Part shown: positions 12,835 to 23,778 of the stretch, one piece after another | Layout of the letters: each line of letters opens with the position of its first letter | Position numbering within the stretch: position 1 is the stretch's first letter | Assembly: GCA_951799425.1 (NCBI GenBank) | Contig: OX637394.1 | Location: 38,767,001-38,831,000 of the forward strand | Origin: Ilex aquifolium | Lineage: Eukaryota > Streptophyta > Magnoliopsida > Aquifoliales > Aquifoliaceae | Length of the DNA: 64,000 nt | Reading direction: 5' to 3' | The notes under the pieces: model-generated | Seen by the model: the letters and a program-made list of their open reading frames with translations, nothing else | Told to the model about the DNA's origin: nothing | Databases searched by the model: none | Made by a program: the position numbers and the translations under genes

Positions 12835-13982
12835 TCCATGTGCCTGAAGGCAAGGAATAATAAAAAAAAATGGTGAATAATAAATATATTTGTATTCACA
12901 CTCAAAATTAAATCACAAACATAAATGAGAGATAAAGAAATTTAAGCACCGATTGTAGTGGGGTTGAGCGGTGGTAGTGGTGGTGGTCAGCAGTGGTGAT
13001 GGTGGAAGACGGTGATGGTTGTGGTAGGTGGCGACGACCATGGTGATGGTGGCAGCCATGGGTGGCAACGATGATGGTGGTGGTGGGTTTTGGGTGATGA
13101 TGATGGTAGTGGCAGCCGCGGGCGACGGCGGTGGTGGACGACGGTGATGGTGGTTGGTAGTGGTGGTGCTGGGACAATGACGGTTGTGGTGGGCGGTGAC
13201 GATGGTGGTGGTGGGCGACGATGAGTGCTTCTAGGCGACAGTGTGATGGGTGGTGGATAATGGCAGCGATGGTAAGTGTGGTGGGGATAGGTGACAGTGG
13301 GTGGCTGCAGTGGTGGGGGTGGGTGATAGTGGCTGGTGGCGATGGTGGGCGACAACGGGTGGTGATGGGTTGTGGTAATGGGTGACGACGGGCAACAATG
13401 GTGGTGGTGGGTGTTGACGGTGGACGACAGTGGTAGTGGGATGATGATGGTAATGATAATAAATATAAGAATAAGATGACGATGGTGGTGGGCGGTGGCG
13501 GTGGACGACGATGGTAGCAATCGGTGGTGGGTGGCGATGGGGGGGGGGGGTAGTAGGGGTGATGGTGGGAAAATGGCGGTGGTGGTAAGGTGTGACAGCA
13601 GTGATGATGATGGTAGGGTGCGGTAGCGGTGGTGGTGATGATGGTAGTGGGGATGGTGGTGGTGCGGTGGTGGTGGTGGTAGTGGGGATGGTGGTGGTAG
13701 GGCGATGGAGGTGGTGGTAGCAGAGGTGGTGATGGTGGTAGTGGTGGTGGTAGGGTGGTGGCAGCGGTTGTGGTGGGGCGGTGGTTGTGGTAGGGTGGCG
13801 ATAGTGGTGGCGGCGGCGATGGGGGTGGGGGTGGGGGTGGGGTAGGGGTGGTGGTGGCAGTGGCGATGGTGGTGGAGCAGTGGGAGTGGTGGTGGGGCGG
13901 TTTCAAACACTATTTTTTTTTTAAAGTACTTATGAAAAATAATTTTTAAAATCACTTTTAAAAAGCTACTTCAAACACACCC
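12835..13982. mobile_element. Probable hAT-like non-autonomous insertion filled by a GGT-rich minisatellite
   Basis: The insert is bounded by TTAGTTAT (12827-12834) and TTAGTTAC (13983-13990), an 8-bp target duplication with one mismatch. Its ends are imperfect inverted repeats: CCATGTGCCTGAAG on the left and CTTCAAACACACCC on the right. From about 12950 to 13905 it is a degenerate GGTGGTGAT-type minisatellite. It lies exactly between duplication copies A and B. Long proline/histidine-rich ORFs on the minus strand are by-products of the repeat. Confidence 0.55.
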
Positions 13983-14236
13983 TTAGTTACTGATCAATAT
14001 CAGTACTGTGTATGTGATAGTTGAACTCTGGCTCAAATGATCTAGTTCAAGCCTTTGGTCACTATGATCCTTCAGAGGGAGACTGTCAACACTAAGTGAG
14101 GTTCAAGTTAGAAAGACACCTACACCAATTGCACAATATTATAGTTGCCCTAATTTATCTATGTTCATTTTATGCATATATATGTATAAAAATATATTTA
14201 TTATTGATATTCAAAATTTTAAAGCTTGTGGGGGAT

Positions 14237-14850
14237 TGTTAAAAAAATAAAAGCTTTAAAATTTCTCATTTAATTTATTTTATATGTTTTAATGGATCAC
14301 TTTAATTTAGGATTTAATTGGATTTTTATATGATTTAAATGAATAACTATACTTTGTTTTAATTGGTCATTTGAATGCCTTTAAGTGGTGGGGGTTACTA
14401 GATGGTGAGCTTTAAAAGCCTCTAACGGCTAGCATTCTCAAGCATATATAAAAAGAACTCAGATGATCTAATGGGAGTATATTTTTTTGTAGTATGCATT
14501 TTTTTCCATATATATTGTAGATGTATCTTCCGATTATGTTTTTGGGCAACTTCGACTCGAGTCAGGTTTAGCCCAACCTTCCAGTGGACATGACCCATGA
14601 GGAGATGCTGCTATGAGCATATCTGGGTTAGATCTTGGAACTGTATATGTTCGTTAGTACCTTCACGTGGAGAGGCATAACTGCTTTAGAATAGTGATCA
14701 CACACCTCCCAGCTCTTTCTAATTCATAGAATTTATTTTATTCCATTCTATGTTGAATGTTATTTTATATTTGTTTATATATTCTTGTTTGTGTTATTGA
14801 TATTAATTTGTTAATAAAAATAATATATAATCATACTAATTTCCCTAACA
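14237..14850 (+). repeat. copia LTR, copy B
   Basis: It starts TGTTAAAAAAATAAAAGC after a GTGGGGGAT tract and ends TTCCCTAACA (614 bp). It is the duplicate of LTR copy A, not its 5' partner, so divergence between the two dates the duplication, not the insertion. Confidence 0.75.
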
Positions 14851-14880
14851 CTAACCTCATCTTAATAACTAGTGATGTAG

Positions 14881-14994
14881 CGAATTACTTTTAAATAAGT
14901 TAAACATAGTTTTTACCACACAAATAATTTCATAATCCGAATTACTTTTAAATAAGTTAAACATAGTTTTTACCACACAAATAATTTCATAATC
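14881..14994 (+). repeat. 57-bp tandem duplication inside copy B
   Basis: The block that starts CGAATTACTTTTAAATAAG and ends CATAATC is present twice head to tail (14881-14937 and 14938-14994) with no visible mismatch. Copy A has one block. Confidence 0.95.
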
Positions 14995-16330
14995 CGAAGT
15001 TAAAAAAAAAAACTTTTTACTTATTTAAAACTGCTTATATACTTCTTATTTTCACCTTTATTATCACCACCATCTGCCCCTCCTCCACCACCACCTACCA
15101 CCGCAACATCACCACCAACACCACTATTGTTTTCATCATCACCCACCAATTCTATTGTTCTCGTCACCAATACTAATGTCACTATTATCGCTCCACCACC
15201 ACCATCATTATCGTCGCCACATATGTGTGTACATGCAAGGCTATATAAGTAAGTAATCATGATGTAGCTAAGTATTTTTATTGACCATCCAAGTGGTTTT
15301 TTTTATAAAAAGTTTTTTGTTTAAGAGCTTTGAACATCCAAGAAATATTTAATCAATGGAAGTGTCTTTATGAAATGTCATTTATGAAATACACTTTAAA
15401 TTTCAGAAGCATCCCACATGGCACATAAGTTTTTTATCATTGTATGAATCTTGTGAATTTCCTATAGTTTGACCAAAAAGTTTACTAGTGGGTGATAATG
15501 TGCTTGCCCTTGAGGGCCTACCACTGCTCTTATATCATGCTTAATTAATAAATTAGCTTGGAGCTCTGGTTGATGCTTGTTGTGGTCCTATAGAAAGTTG
15601 ATTTATTTAATATTGGTTAATGGTAGTCGTATGGGTTGGTGCTTGTACTGTGAATAGAAAAAACACACTTTCTCTAGTCAATAGAGAGAACATGGCATTA
15701 AGCACAGACCATACTACATAAGTCTAGTCACTCCAACTTCCTGGTTCAGCGACTGAGACTCTCTCTCTCTCTCTCTCAATGAGGTATATAACAAACTGCG
15801 TTTCATAATCCAATGGAAGTTTTTTCATATGGTTGAGTATTACGTGTGAAAACTCATATAAGATTAAAAAAAAAAAAAAGTAAAACTTTCTTAACATATT
15901 ATGAATGAACCACTACCTAGAAACTGAAAAAATATTCATTACAACGGTGATATCACATGTCAATACTGATGTGGTATCATCAACTAATTATATCAAAATA
16001 AATAAATAAATAGATCCCACAAAAATTAATAACTAATTTTTCATGTAAGAAAATAATTACTCTCTCTTTCTCCATGTAAGTCAATAACTATTCAAGTGAG
16101 GTTGGCGCCTTACTCACTTGGTATTTTATTATTCATTGGTAATATTACGTCAACATTGCTAATATGGTATCACCGTTGCATTGGATGAGTCTTTGTTTTA
16201 AATGTATATAAAGCCTTCTATGGTCGGGCTCATTATCTCCCAACTGGTCGTCATTTTTTTCTTTACAAATGTGTGGTGCACCACTTGGTGGCTGATTCTC
16301 CTCAAATTTCTTAGCAAAATATATAAATAT

Positions 16331-18096
16331 GTATCACAGATGACAGGTGACATTATAGTCAAAACCCACTTGTACAATTTTTTACAGCTAACATTACTTG
16401 ACTTGCGACTTGAGCTAGCGGACTAAGCTTTAGCTTGAGCAAACACGAAGGCAGGACAGACTCTATTTTTTGGATTGAACTGCTTGAGCTGGAGCTTTGG
16501 ACTCGACGAGGTATTGGGTGCTTGCCCTATTGAGAGTACATCCTCCATTCTCTCTTCACCAGACAGTGACATGTCGGGTCCTATTTTTATAATATTTAAT
16601 ATAATGGTGATACCATGTAATATAGTAACTGACACGCAAAATCATCAATTAATAAACAAATAATTAGATTAAGAGAATTAAGAACCTAAGCAATATAAAT
16701 AAAGAATTTGAATTAGCATCTAGCATATCACATAGCCAGTGGTCTTCAGAAAAATGCTGATTACCTACACAGCACCTTGGCAATCATGAAGAAGAAGAAA
16801 AATATGGCAATGATCATCATACTACTTCGTATGAGATTTTGATAATGCTCTGTCGCTTATCTCCTTCTTCTTTTTTTCCCCTCATGGATAGAATATATAT
16901 GATCATATAACAGTTGGTCCCTAATTAAGTTGCCAAATCCAAAATGCTCACTACTTAATAGAGTAAATCTTGACTCTTTCTACTCCAGCACACATATACA
17001 CACCTTGTGTATGTGTAGAGAGAGAGAGAGAGAGAGAGCCTATAGCCAACTGGGCTCTTAGATATCTAGTAGACTAGCCACATATTCCAATAGGACTCGA
17101 ACTGACTACTGGGGCCATAAACTCATCATAATAAAGAAGAAAAATGTCACATAAGAAGACTTCATATGTTATCTTCTTGATCTGTTACTAATCTTTTTTC
17201 CACATAATGCTTAATGCTTACCTGTAATCCTACTTTTAGCCCTGGATCTCTCTCTCTGTCTCTCTCTTTAAACAGGCTTACATAAAGCTCTCCTTCCAAA
17301 ATCATGAGGCAGACAAGAGTGTATATATATATTTTTGGCTTTAATTAGTACCAAAGGACAAGCTCTACATTATACCTCGATAAGCCCCCTTTGGCATGGC
17401 CGTTCAAACCTTGAAAAGGTACAACTATTAAGGTGAGTATCAAGTGTTCATGTGCTTATTGGTCAAGTTTTTAACTTAAAAATTTGATCTAATTTATTGA
17501 CATAATGATGTGATTTTATAAAAATTATTGGATTAACATCAAATTGTAATGTTTGATGGAATTTACAGTCAATTCAAATGTTACAATAAATTAGGTCAAC
17601 AAATTATATCAGTAAATTAAATTCCAATAACATTGCTCAAAAAACTTTTTCACGTATGGATGTAAGGCTAAGTACAACTTGCTCAAATCCTACGTGGGTG
17701 TCTTTGTGCACTGGACTTTTTTGATAAAATTGAAAAAAGAAGCAGGATGACTAGATTGTTGACTAAAAGCCACAGCCCCACTGATAGGTTGTGAGGAAAA
17801 TCAAAGAATACTGAAGCACCAAGTAATGCTTATGTGTTTGTGTTTCAATGATTTGAGTAATGGAGATGGATGAGTTAAAGAAAGCAGAGAATGCATAACA
17901 CACAGAAGACAAGCATTACTTGTCCTGGAGTTTATCTGCTTAGAGAAGACAAACACTACCTGTCCTGGAGTATTTATCTGCTTAGACGATTTTCCAATAT
18001 GGCAGCGTTTAAAATTGCATCAAAATTGAACTTGGCAAACACAATGTCCCATCACCATGATCCTCCCCCTCTTTTTCTCTCTCCTCTGTGTGTGTG
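16331..18096. other. Upstream region of the CLE gene, no other gene seen
   Basis: Simple repeats include (AG)n at 17016-17038 and CT-rich runs near 17250-17270. No other ORF looks real. The stretch serves as the 5' intergenic and promoter region of the CLE gene. Confidence 0.5.
17905..17986 (+). repeat. 40-bp tandem duplication in the CLE promoter
   Basis: GAAGACAAGCATTACTTGTC... (17905-17944) is followed directly by GAAGACAAACACTACCTGTC... (17945-17986). Both continue CTGGAGT...TTATCTGCTTAGA. The pair lies about 110 bp upstream of the TATA box, where a doubled cis-element could matter. Confidence 0.85.
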
Positions 18097-18104
18097 TATA
18101 TATA
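18097..18104 (+). promoter_or_regulatory. TATA box of the CLE gene
   Basis: TATATATA is followed by a GA-rich leader. It is 105 bp before the ATG at 18210, which leaves a leader of about 75-80 nt if transcription starts some 30 bp downstream. Confidence 0.6.
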
Positions 18105-18209
18105 GAGAGAGAGCGAGAGAGAGAGAGAGAGAGCGTGTTACTAGCCTGAGCTTCTTAGCTTGCTAACTAGTTGCTTCTTAGAGTATAATCACTGATCAGC
18201 ACCAATCTG

Positions 18210-18458
18210 ATGGGAAGAGTATTGATTGGTTCCAGGGTTGCATTACTATATATGATCATTTTACTGATGTTGGTTGAAAGTTCAAGTGGTCGTCTTCTTC
18301 ATGAATTCCCAAGCTTGCAACATAGGAATGATATGAAGATCACCTTGCGTAAACTCGGGTTTGATGAATCAGATTTAGAGTACTACCGCAGGAGGGCTAT
18401 GCTAGATGGGAGCACCACCAGAGTCGCGCCCCAAGGGCCTGATCCTCAACATCATTAA
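18210..18458 (+). CDS. CLE family signalling peptide precursor (CLE1-7-like)
   Basis: This is a single-exon, 82-residue secreted precursor. Residues 1 to about 27 form a signal peptide: a short basic start, then a hydrophobic core LLYMIILLMLV ending at SSSGR. The middle is variable and charged. The last 12 residues are RVAPQGPDPQHH, which fit the CLE consensus with R1, P4, G6, P7, D8, P9, H11 and H12 and no residues after them. From family knowledge, the dodecapeptide is cut out, hydroxylated and arabinosylated at P7, and perceived by CLV1/BAM-type receptor kinases. The motif is closest to that of Arabidopsis CLE5/CLE6 (RVSPGGPDPQHH), with A3 and Q5 as differences. The start is the first ATG after a good TATA box; the usual CLE length is 75-120 residues. 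The specific response, such as nutrient or root signalling, is not shown by the sequence. Confidence 0.9.
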   Translation: MGRVLIGSRVALLYMIILLMLVESSSGRLLHEFPSLQHRNDMKITLRKLGFDESDLEYYRRRAMLDGSTTRVAPQGPDPQHH

Positions 18459-19448
18459 TCTCCAGCACTGTCCTAGATAGTTCTTGGTAGTCATACAAGG
18501 CTTTTCTGTTTTTTTTTTTCTTTTAATAACTGAGAACTGTTCCAACATCCAACCACTTGGCCCTGTAAATTCCTGATTATAAAAACATATTCGGTATATG
18601 CGTCCAATCACCCACAAACTACGAGCATCGGTTAAACTAAAGGTTTATTACAATAGTCAAGCTTGGGATAATCCTTGAAGTGTTTCCATCCGAGCTATCT
18701 TAACGGGCTGGTATAAGAATTTTCTTGGCAACAAACAAAGTCACGAGCTTGGATTAAACCAAAATGTTGCTTCTTCATTGTGATTTGGTGCCTGGAACAT
18801 TTTTACACTAGAGAGATGCATTCTTGTGGTGCTCTAGACATTTCGACTTTGCTTTTCTCTTTTGTAGGTTCAGAGAAGCAGAGAACTAAGCAAACTCTTA
18901 CAAATGAATGTCTTTGACATTCAAGTTCACATGACCCTTGTGAACCTGAATTTCACTTTGAGCTTTAAGTTTGCAGCTGGTTCAGTTTTCCTTTGATTAT
19001 TATGGTTAATTAGCTTGAGCTTGATGGGACTGTGTGTTACTTTGTTTTGTTATTGTTTTTGAGATGGAGGGTATGTGAGACATTTCAATAATGTGTATAG
19101 TTGTAACCCTTCATTTATTGTTATGAATATGTATCTTTCTATGAACTAGTGTTTTTAATGAATAGATGTCTTTTATACCTTTTTTTTTTATAATTTATAA
19201 ATAGGTGTTTTTTCATATACTAATTGGTACACACTTGTGTTGCACTAAACCCTTTCAAGCTATAATTTTTATTATTAGTTTTTTTCATTTTTATCTGTGC
19301 TTTAATAGTTTGGAGAACTTTAGTTTGAAAACATTAAACCATAGCAAACCTAAGCTTCGCTTCATGCAACAAGGAATTGACAAAAAAGATTACCGAAACC
19401 TATTAGTGCAATATCATATAGTATTGAGAGGTATAATGGGTCATGAAG
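18459..19448. other. 3' flank of the CLE gene
   Basis: It contains the 3' UTR and AT-rich sequence. No further gene is seen. Confidence 0.5.
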
Positions 19449-19456
19449 GACATGAT

Positions 19457-20299
19457 TAGAGGTGGCAAATTGGTGGATTAGGTTGGTTACGAGTTTGGTT
19501 AAATTAGATTGGGCTAAAATAAATCTAATCCATTTTTCACTCACGTAATAAATGAGTTATAATGAGTTGGGTTTATAACGAGTTGGGTTAAACCGATTAA
19601 CCCATAAAATAATTAAAATTCTTAATAGACACATTAGTACACCAAAACACACACACACATTAGTAATACACTAAAATACAAACATACACACACACACTAA
19701 TACACCAAAACACACACAAACTAATACACTAAAAATATACACATAATACACTAAAATACACACTAATACACCAAAAATACACACAAAAACTAAAACACAT
19801 TTAATAAAAAAAATACACAGATAATGGATCGGGGTCGATTATGGGCTATGGGTTGTGGGTCGACCCATGGGTTATGGTCAACCCATGAATTGTGGGACAG
19901 CCATGGGTTATGGGTCAACTAGTGGGTCATGTGTCAACCCATGGGTTATGGGTTGACCCATGGGTCATGAGTGGTATATTAGTGTGTGTTCTTGGTGTAC
20001 TAGTGTTTGTATGTTTTGGTGTATTAGTGTATATGTGTGTATTATTTGGTGTAATAGTGAGTGTATTTTTTGGTATATTAGTATATTTATTTAATTTTAT
20101 TACTTGTGTTATTTAATAAAAAGATAAATATTCAACCCAATACGTACCCATTTGTAATCCATATTAATCCGCTTAATTAAAATGAATCATATTACCCAAC
20201 CCATTTAGAACTCATATTAATTAATATAGGTGTCTAACCCATTTATATATGGCCGGGTTGGGCGGATTAATGAGTAATAAGTTAAGATTGCCACCTCTA
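19457..20299. mobile_element. Non-autonomous hAT element, 843 bp
   Basis: The ends are perfect 12-bp inverted repeats, TAGAGGTGGCAA and TTGCCACCTCTA. They are flanked by a perfect 8-bp target duplication GACATGAT (19449-19456 and 20300-20307), as expected for hAT. Inside, a TAATACACCAAAACACACAC-rich arm (19630-19800) is mirrored by a TTGGTGTATTAGTGTGT-rich arm (19975-20090). The centre is a string of CCCATGGG palindromes (19865-19965), so the whole element can fold back. It encodes no transposase. Confidence 0.9.
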
Positions 20300-20307
20300 G
20301 ACATGAT

Positions 20308-22126
20308 AGTCATACGTAATGTGAATGCAAGCAAACCTAATGGACAATTTGATAAAACAATAATTTTCGTTAACTATGTCTTTATGCAAACAGTGATAAA
20401 AGCAAAACTTCAACAATATATTCATACATCTTTCGAAAATTATTTGAAAAAGCCTTTAATTTGTCACTCTACAACTGAAAATCAATATTTTTTTCCTAAA
20501 CAGTATATTCCTTGACATCTTGCTTTGAAATTCAAGATTTGTTGAACAATAGTTTCCCTGCACCATAAATCTTTTATTGAAATTCATTGGTTTCCTACAA
20601 AGAGGTAATGCACTTGCTATGTGTATGACTTTGTAAGTTGTTGTCTCTTGCAAAACTGCCTCCCAAGACCTGCTAGTTGAAAATGGGCAGCACCAACACC
20701 TCATTTGCCCAAAATACCTTGCACTAGAGGAATTTAGATTTGAACACTCCAAAGATTTTCATCCCCTTTCACTAAACTTTTCATGAAGAAAGGTGATCTT
20801 ATCCTGATTTGCAAATGCGATTGCAACTCCGGTCAAATGATACAATGAATGCATTACCTACCTGCGCCTTCAAATCACAACTTGCCAGTAGCAATGATAT
20901 AAACAGATGTATTTTTGTAGTAAACTGTTGGGAAAAACAACACTATAAATAGATTGGTGTATCAAAGTCCAAATCAATGCCATAACTTAAAAAGTTCAAC
21001 CAAAGATATACAGTTGCTCAAGATTGTTGGATGGCCATAAACTCACTAAACTACTCCATTCAGCCATGAAGGAACAACACTGGAAAGTAATAGTAATAGT
21101 AGGAAATAGAGAGAGAATATAATTCAAAAGAAATGTCAAAGTCCTAGTATATTTGATAAGAATGCTCAAATTTCAAGAAAATTCTAAAAGTTTGAAAATT
21201 ACTTATTCTGTTTTATTTGCCTACAGTAGTCATGCTTGGATTATGCAAAATAGAGAAGGGTTTATCCGCAATGAACAAAGGGAAACCGAGAATATCCTAT
21301 ACTTTTTAGCTGGAAAATGATGCTTAATTTTTTAGAAGCAATCAATTACTGAAAATCTAGTTTCTCAATTGTTTCCAACCAAACTCCCAAATTAATGAAA
21401 TAATTTTCCCTTTTCTGCACTTCCTAGGACTGTCCACCCAACCAAGCATATATAGGGTTTCAGAAGATTCTGGAAAACTCGTCTATTGAAGTTTAAGTAT
21501 AGTAACTATGTTGGTCTAACACCAATAAAGTGGTAACATATTCAACACAGAGAACATGTGTGGGTCACATTCCACGTAGTCAAGGACACATTTTCTGAAA
21601 ACCAATCCATAAATTCAAATCATTGTTTAAAATAATATATCTCAAAGAATAGTACACGTTGCAGTTCCAACACACATTGCGCTGATATCTGCTCACCTTA
21701 AAACTAATAAACCATGAACCAAGTGGCACGTAGAGAATCAAATTCAGATAAAATCCAAATCAATTCAAAGTTTCTCACAAAAACATATATGACACATATA
21801 AGATTACCAATAATTACAAAATAGAATTTTTTGAACAAACCCATCTGGCGACCTAAATGGTCTAATACAAGTCCATTGCTTAACTTTTTTGTTTTTTTTT
21901 TTAGATTCCTTCACAGTTAATTACTCAACCCCTTGACCAAAAAAACTACTTAATTCCAAATAAACAATAATTATATATATTTTAACAACAATATTATCTA
22001 TGTGATTAGATAGATTCGGCAATTCTAACTCAATTACGAACAGAATTAGAGAGTTATAAATTTCTCTCGGAAATTAAAGAATGGAGTTATAAATTTCAAC
22101 TGAAACAATACACAAGCACCTCATAT
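20308..22126. other. Intergenic, no feature recognised
   Basis: I found no supported gene, RNA or repeat. Short ORFs here have no recognisable motif. Confidence 0.5.
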
Positions 22127-22830
22127 CACTACAACAAAAATCGTTTTTTGCGACGATTTTTTTCGTCGCGAAATTGTAAAAAATCGTCGCCAAAACTTTT
22201 TTGCGACGTTTTTTTTTCGTCGCGTGTTCGTCGCAATAGCCTCGTCGCAGAAAGTATTTTGCGACGCAAATTTATTTCATCGCAAAAAAAAAATGTTTGC
22301 GACGAAAATAAAACGTCGCCAAAAGTCAAAAAAAACGTAGCAAAAATAAATCCCACCAGCGTAACGAAATAAAAAAAATAATTTAATTAATTTTTTGCGA
22401 CGTAAAAAAATCGTCGCAAATAATTTTTTACAAAAGTAAAAATATAAAAAATAATAAATAAATTAATATTTAGCGACGAAAAAAAAACGTCGCAAATAAT
22501 TTTTACAAAAAGAAAAATGGAAAAAAAAATAATTTACTATAATTTTTAGCGACGAAAAAATAGCGTCGCAAATAAATTTTTACGAAAATAAAAATGTAAA
22601 AAAAATAATTTATTTAATTTTTAGCGACGTAAAAATAATCGTCGCGAATAAATTTGTACAAAAAATATGTAAATAATACTAATTTAATTAATTTTTAGCG
22701 ACGTAAAAAAAAACGTCGCAAATAATTTTTTACATAAATAGAAAAATGCACAAAATAATTTAATATTTCTGCAATTTTGCGCGACGTTTTTAATTTCGTC
22801 GCAAAATTTTTTTTTTTTTTTAAAATAATT
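22127..22830 (+). mobile_element. CACTA (En/Spm) element terminus with subterminal repeats
   Basis: It begins CACTACAACAAAAATCG, the conserved end of plant CACTA elements. The next 700 bp hold some 20 copies of a TTTGCGACGA/TCGTCGCAAA motif in both orientations, the typical subterminal transposase-binding array. The opposite end (TTGTAGTG) was not found by eye to the right, so the element is either truncated or very long, and could then enclose the exon mosaic that follows. No transposase was recognised. Confidence 0.75.
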
Positions 22831-23778
22831 CATAAAAAATTATATTCCAGTAAAATTTTTCACATGTATACCAATAATACCTGAGTTCAATAAAAAACTA
22901 ACACAATTTATACATTTCACATCTTTTTATAAAAAAAAACAAAATTTTATTTCTAAAAAGAATGAATTACAAGAATTAATTAAAGAACAAGAAGTTCTAA
23001 AAATTGAAAAAATAGTTTTAATCCTTCAAGAGGATTTAAACCATCTCTAATTACATTTAATGTCTCTTAAACTTGAACAACTATAGCAGTCATGTAAATC
23101 AAAACTAAACAGAATTTAGAACAACAACAATCTGTCAAAATAGCAGAAAACCAATGAACATGAAAAACTTTCTGCAACCAAGCCTCAAGCAAGCTCCATG
23201 CAACTGCTTCATATCCAGCCACCTCCTCCTTCCAGAAATAATCCAGTGCTCTAGATGAAGCCTTTAAAGCCTGGTAGTATATGATCTGAAATATGTCTTT
23301 GTTCAGCTGTTGAGCTTGCAATTTGAGACCAAATTAGAAAACCCAAACAATCCTATTTAGTGCTGCCACAAAGCAAACATAGGATTTTTGGTTAACTGGA
23401 TATTCCCTTATTAGTCACTCGGATCAAGCCAATTAAGAGAAAAAAAAATAGTAGCATCCAACATATCATCCACACAAACAAGCCAAAACCACTCACAATG
23501 ATTATGGTTTTGTGACTAGTCTATCTTGGCGTTGCATGATGCATGATGTCCAGAAAAGGGGGAAAGATCTTGGCTTTGCATACATCCTTCCACTTGATCA
23601 ACACCATAGCAATGCCTAGGAGGCAAAGCAAATGCAGGCAAGTGAAAACGCAAATGCAAAGCAAATGCAGGCAAGTCAAAGTCTTTAGAAGGTCTCATAG
23701 ACACTTTTATTTTATAGTTCTCATCCATAAGAATCAAATCGTGTGGACATGGAATAAGATTAAAAACTAGTAGGTTAC
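22831..23778. other. Spacer between CACTA terminus and FREE1-like exons
   Basis: There are poly(T) runs at the left edge and a duplicated GCAAAGCAAATGCAGGCAAG phrase (about 23628-23680). A minus-strand ORF at 23067-23321 has no known motif. I see no FYVE zinc finger here, although FREE1 would need one next. Confidence 0.4.

Larger units (their letters stand above)
13991..16330 (+). repeat. Tandem segmental duplication, copy B (2.34 kb)
   Basis: It matches 10461-12827 from TGATCAATATCAGTACTG to ATATAAATAT. Differences include loss of the TG microsatellite, a shorter LTR and a new 57-bp internal duplication. No gene was found in it. Confidence 0.9.

Noticed and set aside
12908-13955. Two long minus-strand ORFs of more than 320 codons
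   Set aside because: They are Pro/His/Thr runs produced by the GGT-rich minisatellite in two frames; no start context, domain or splice evidence.
10749-14850. Complete copia element with two LTRs
   Set aside because: The DNA between the LTRs is non-coding and the flank beyond each LTR is the same, so the second LTR is a tandem duplicate, not a 5' partner.
20456-20752. Minus-strand 98-codon ORF
   Set aside because: It has a few cysteines but no known domain or promoter; it could be remnant sequence but cannot be supported.
22129-22372. ORFs on both strands at the CACTA end
   Set aside because: They arise from the TTTGCGACGA subterminal repeats, which read open in both directions.
23067-23321. 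Minus-strand ORF of 84 codons as the missing FYVE exon of FREE1
   Set aside because: It has only scattered cysteines and none of the R(R/K)HHCR motif a FYVE finger needs.
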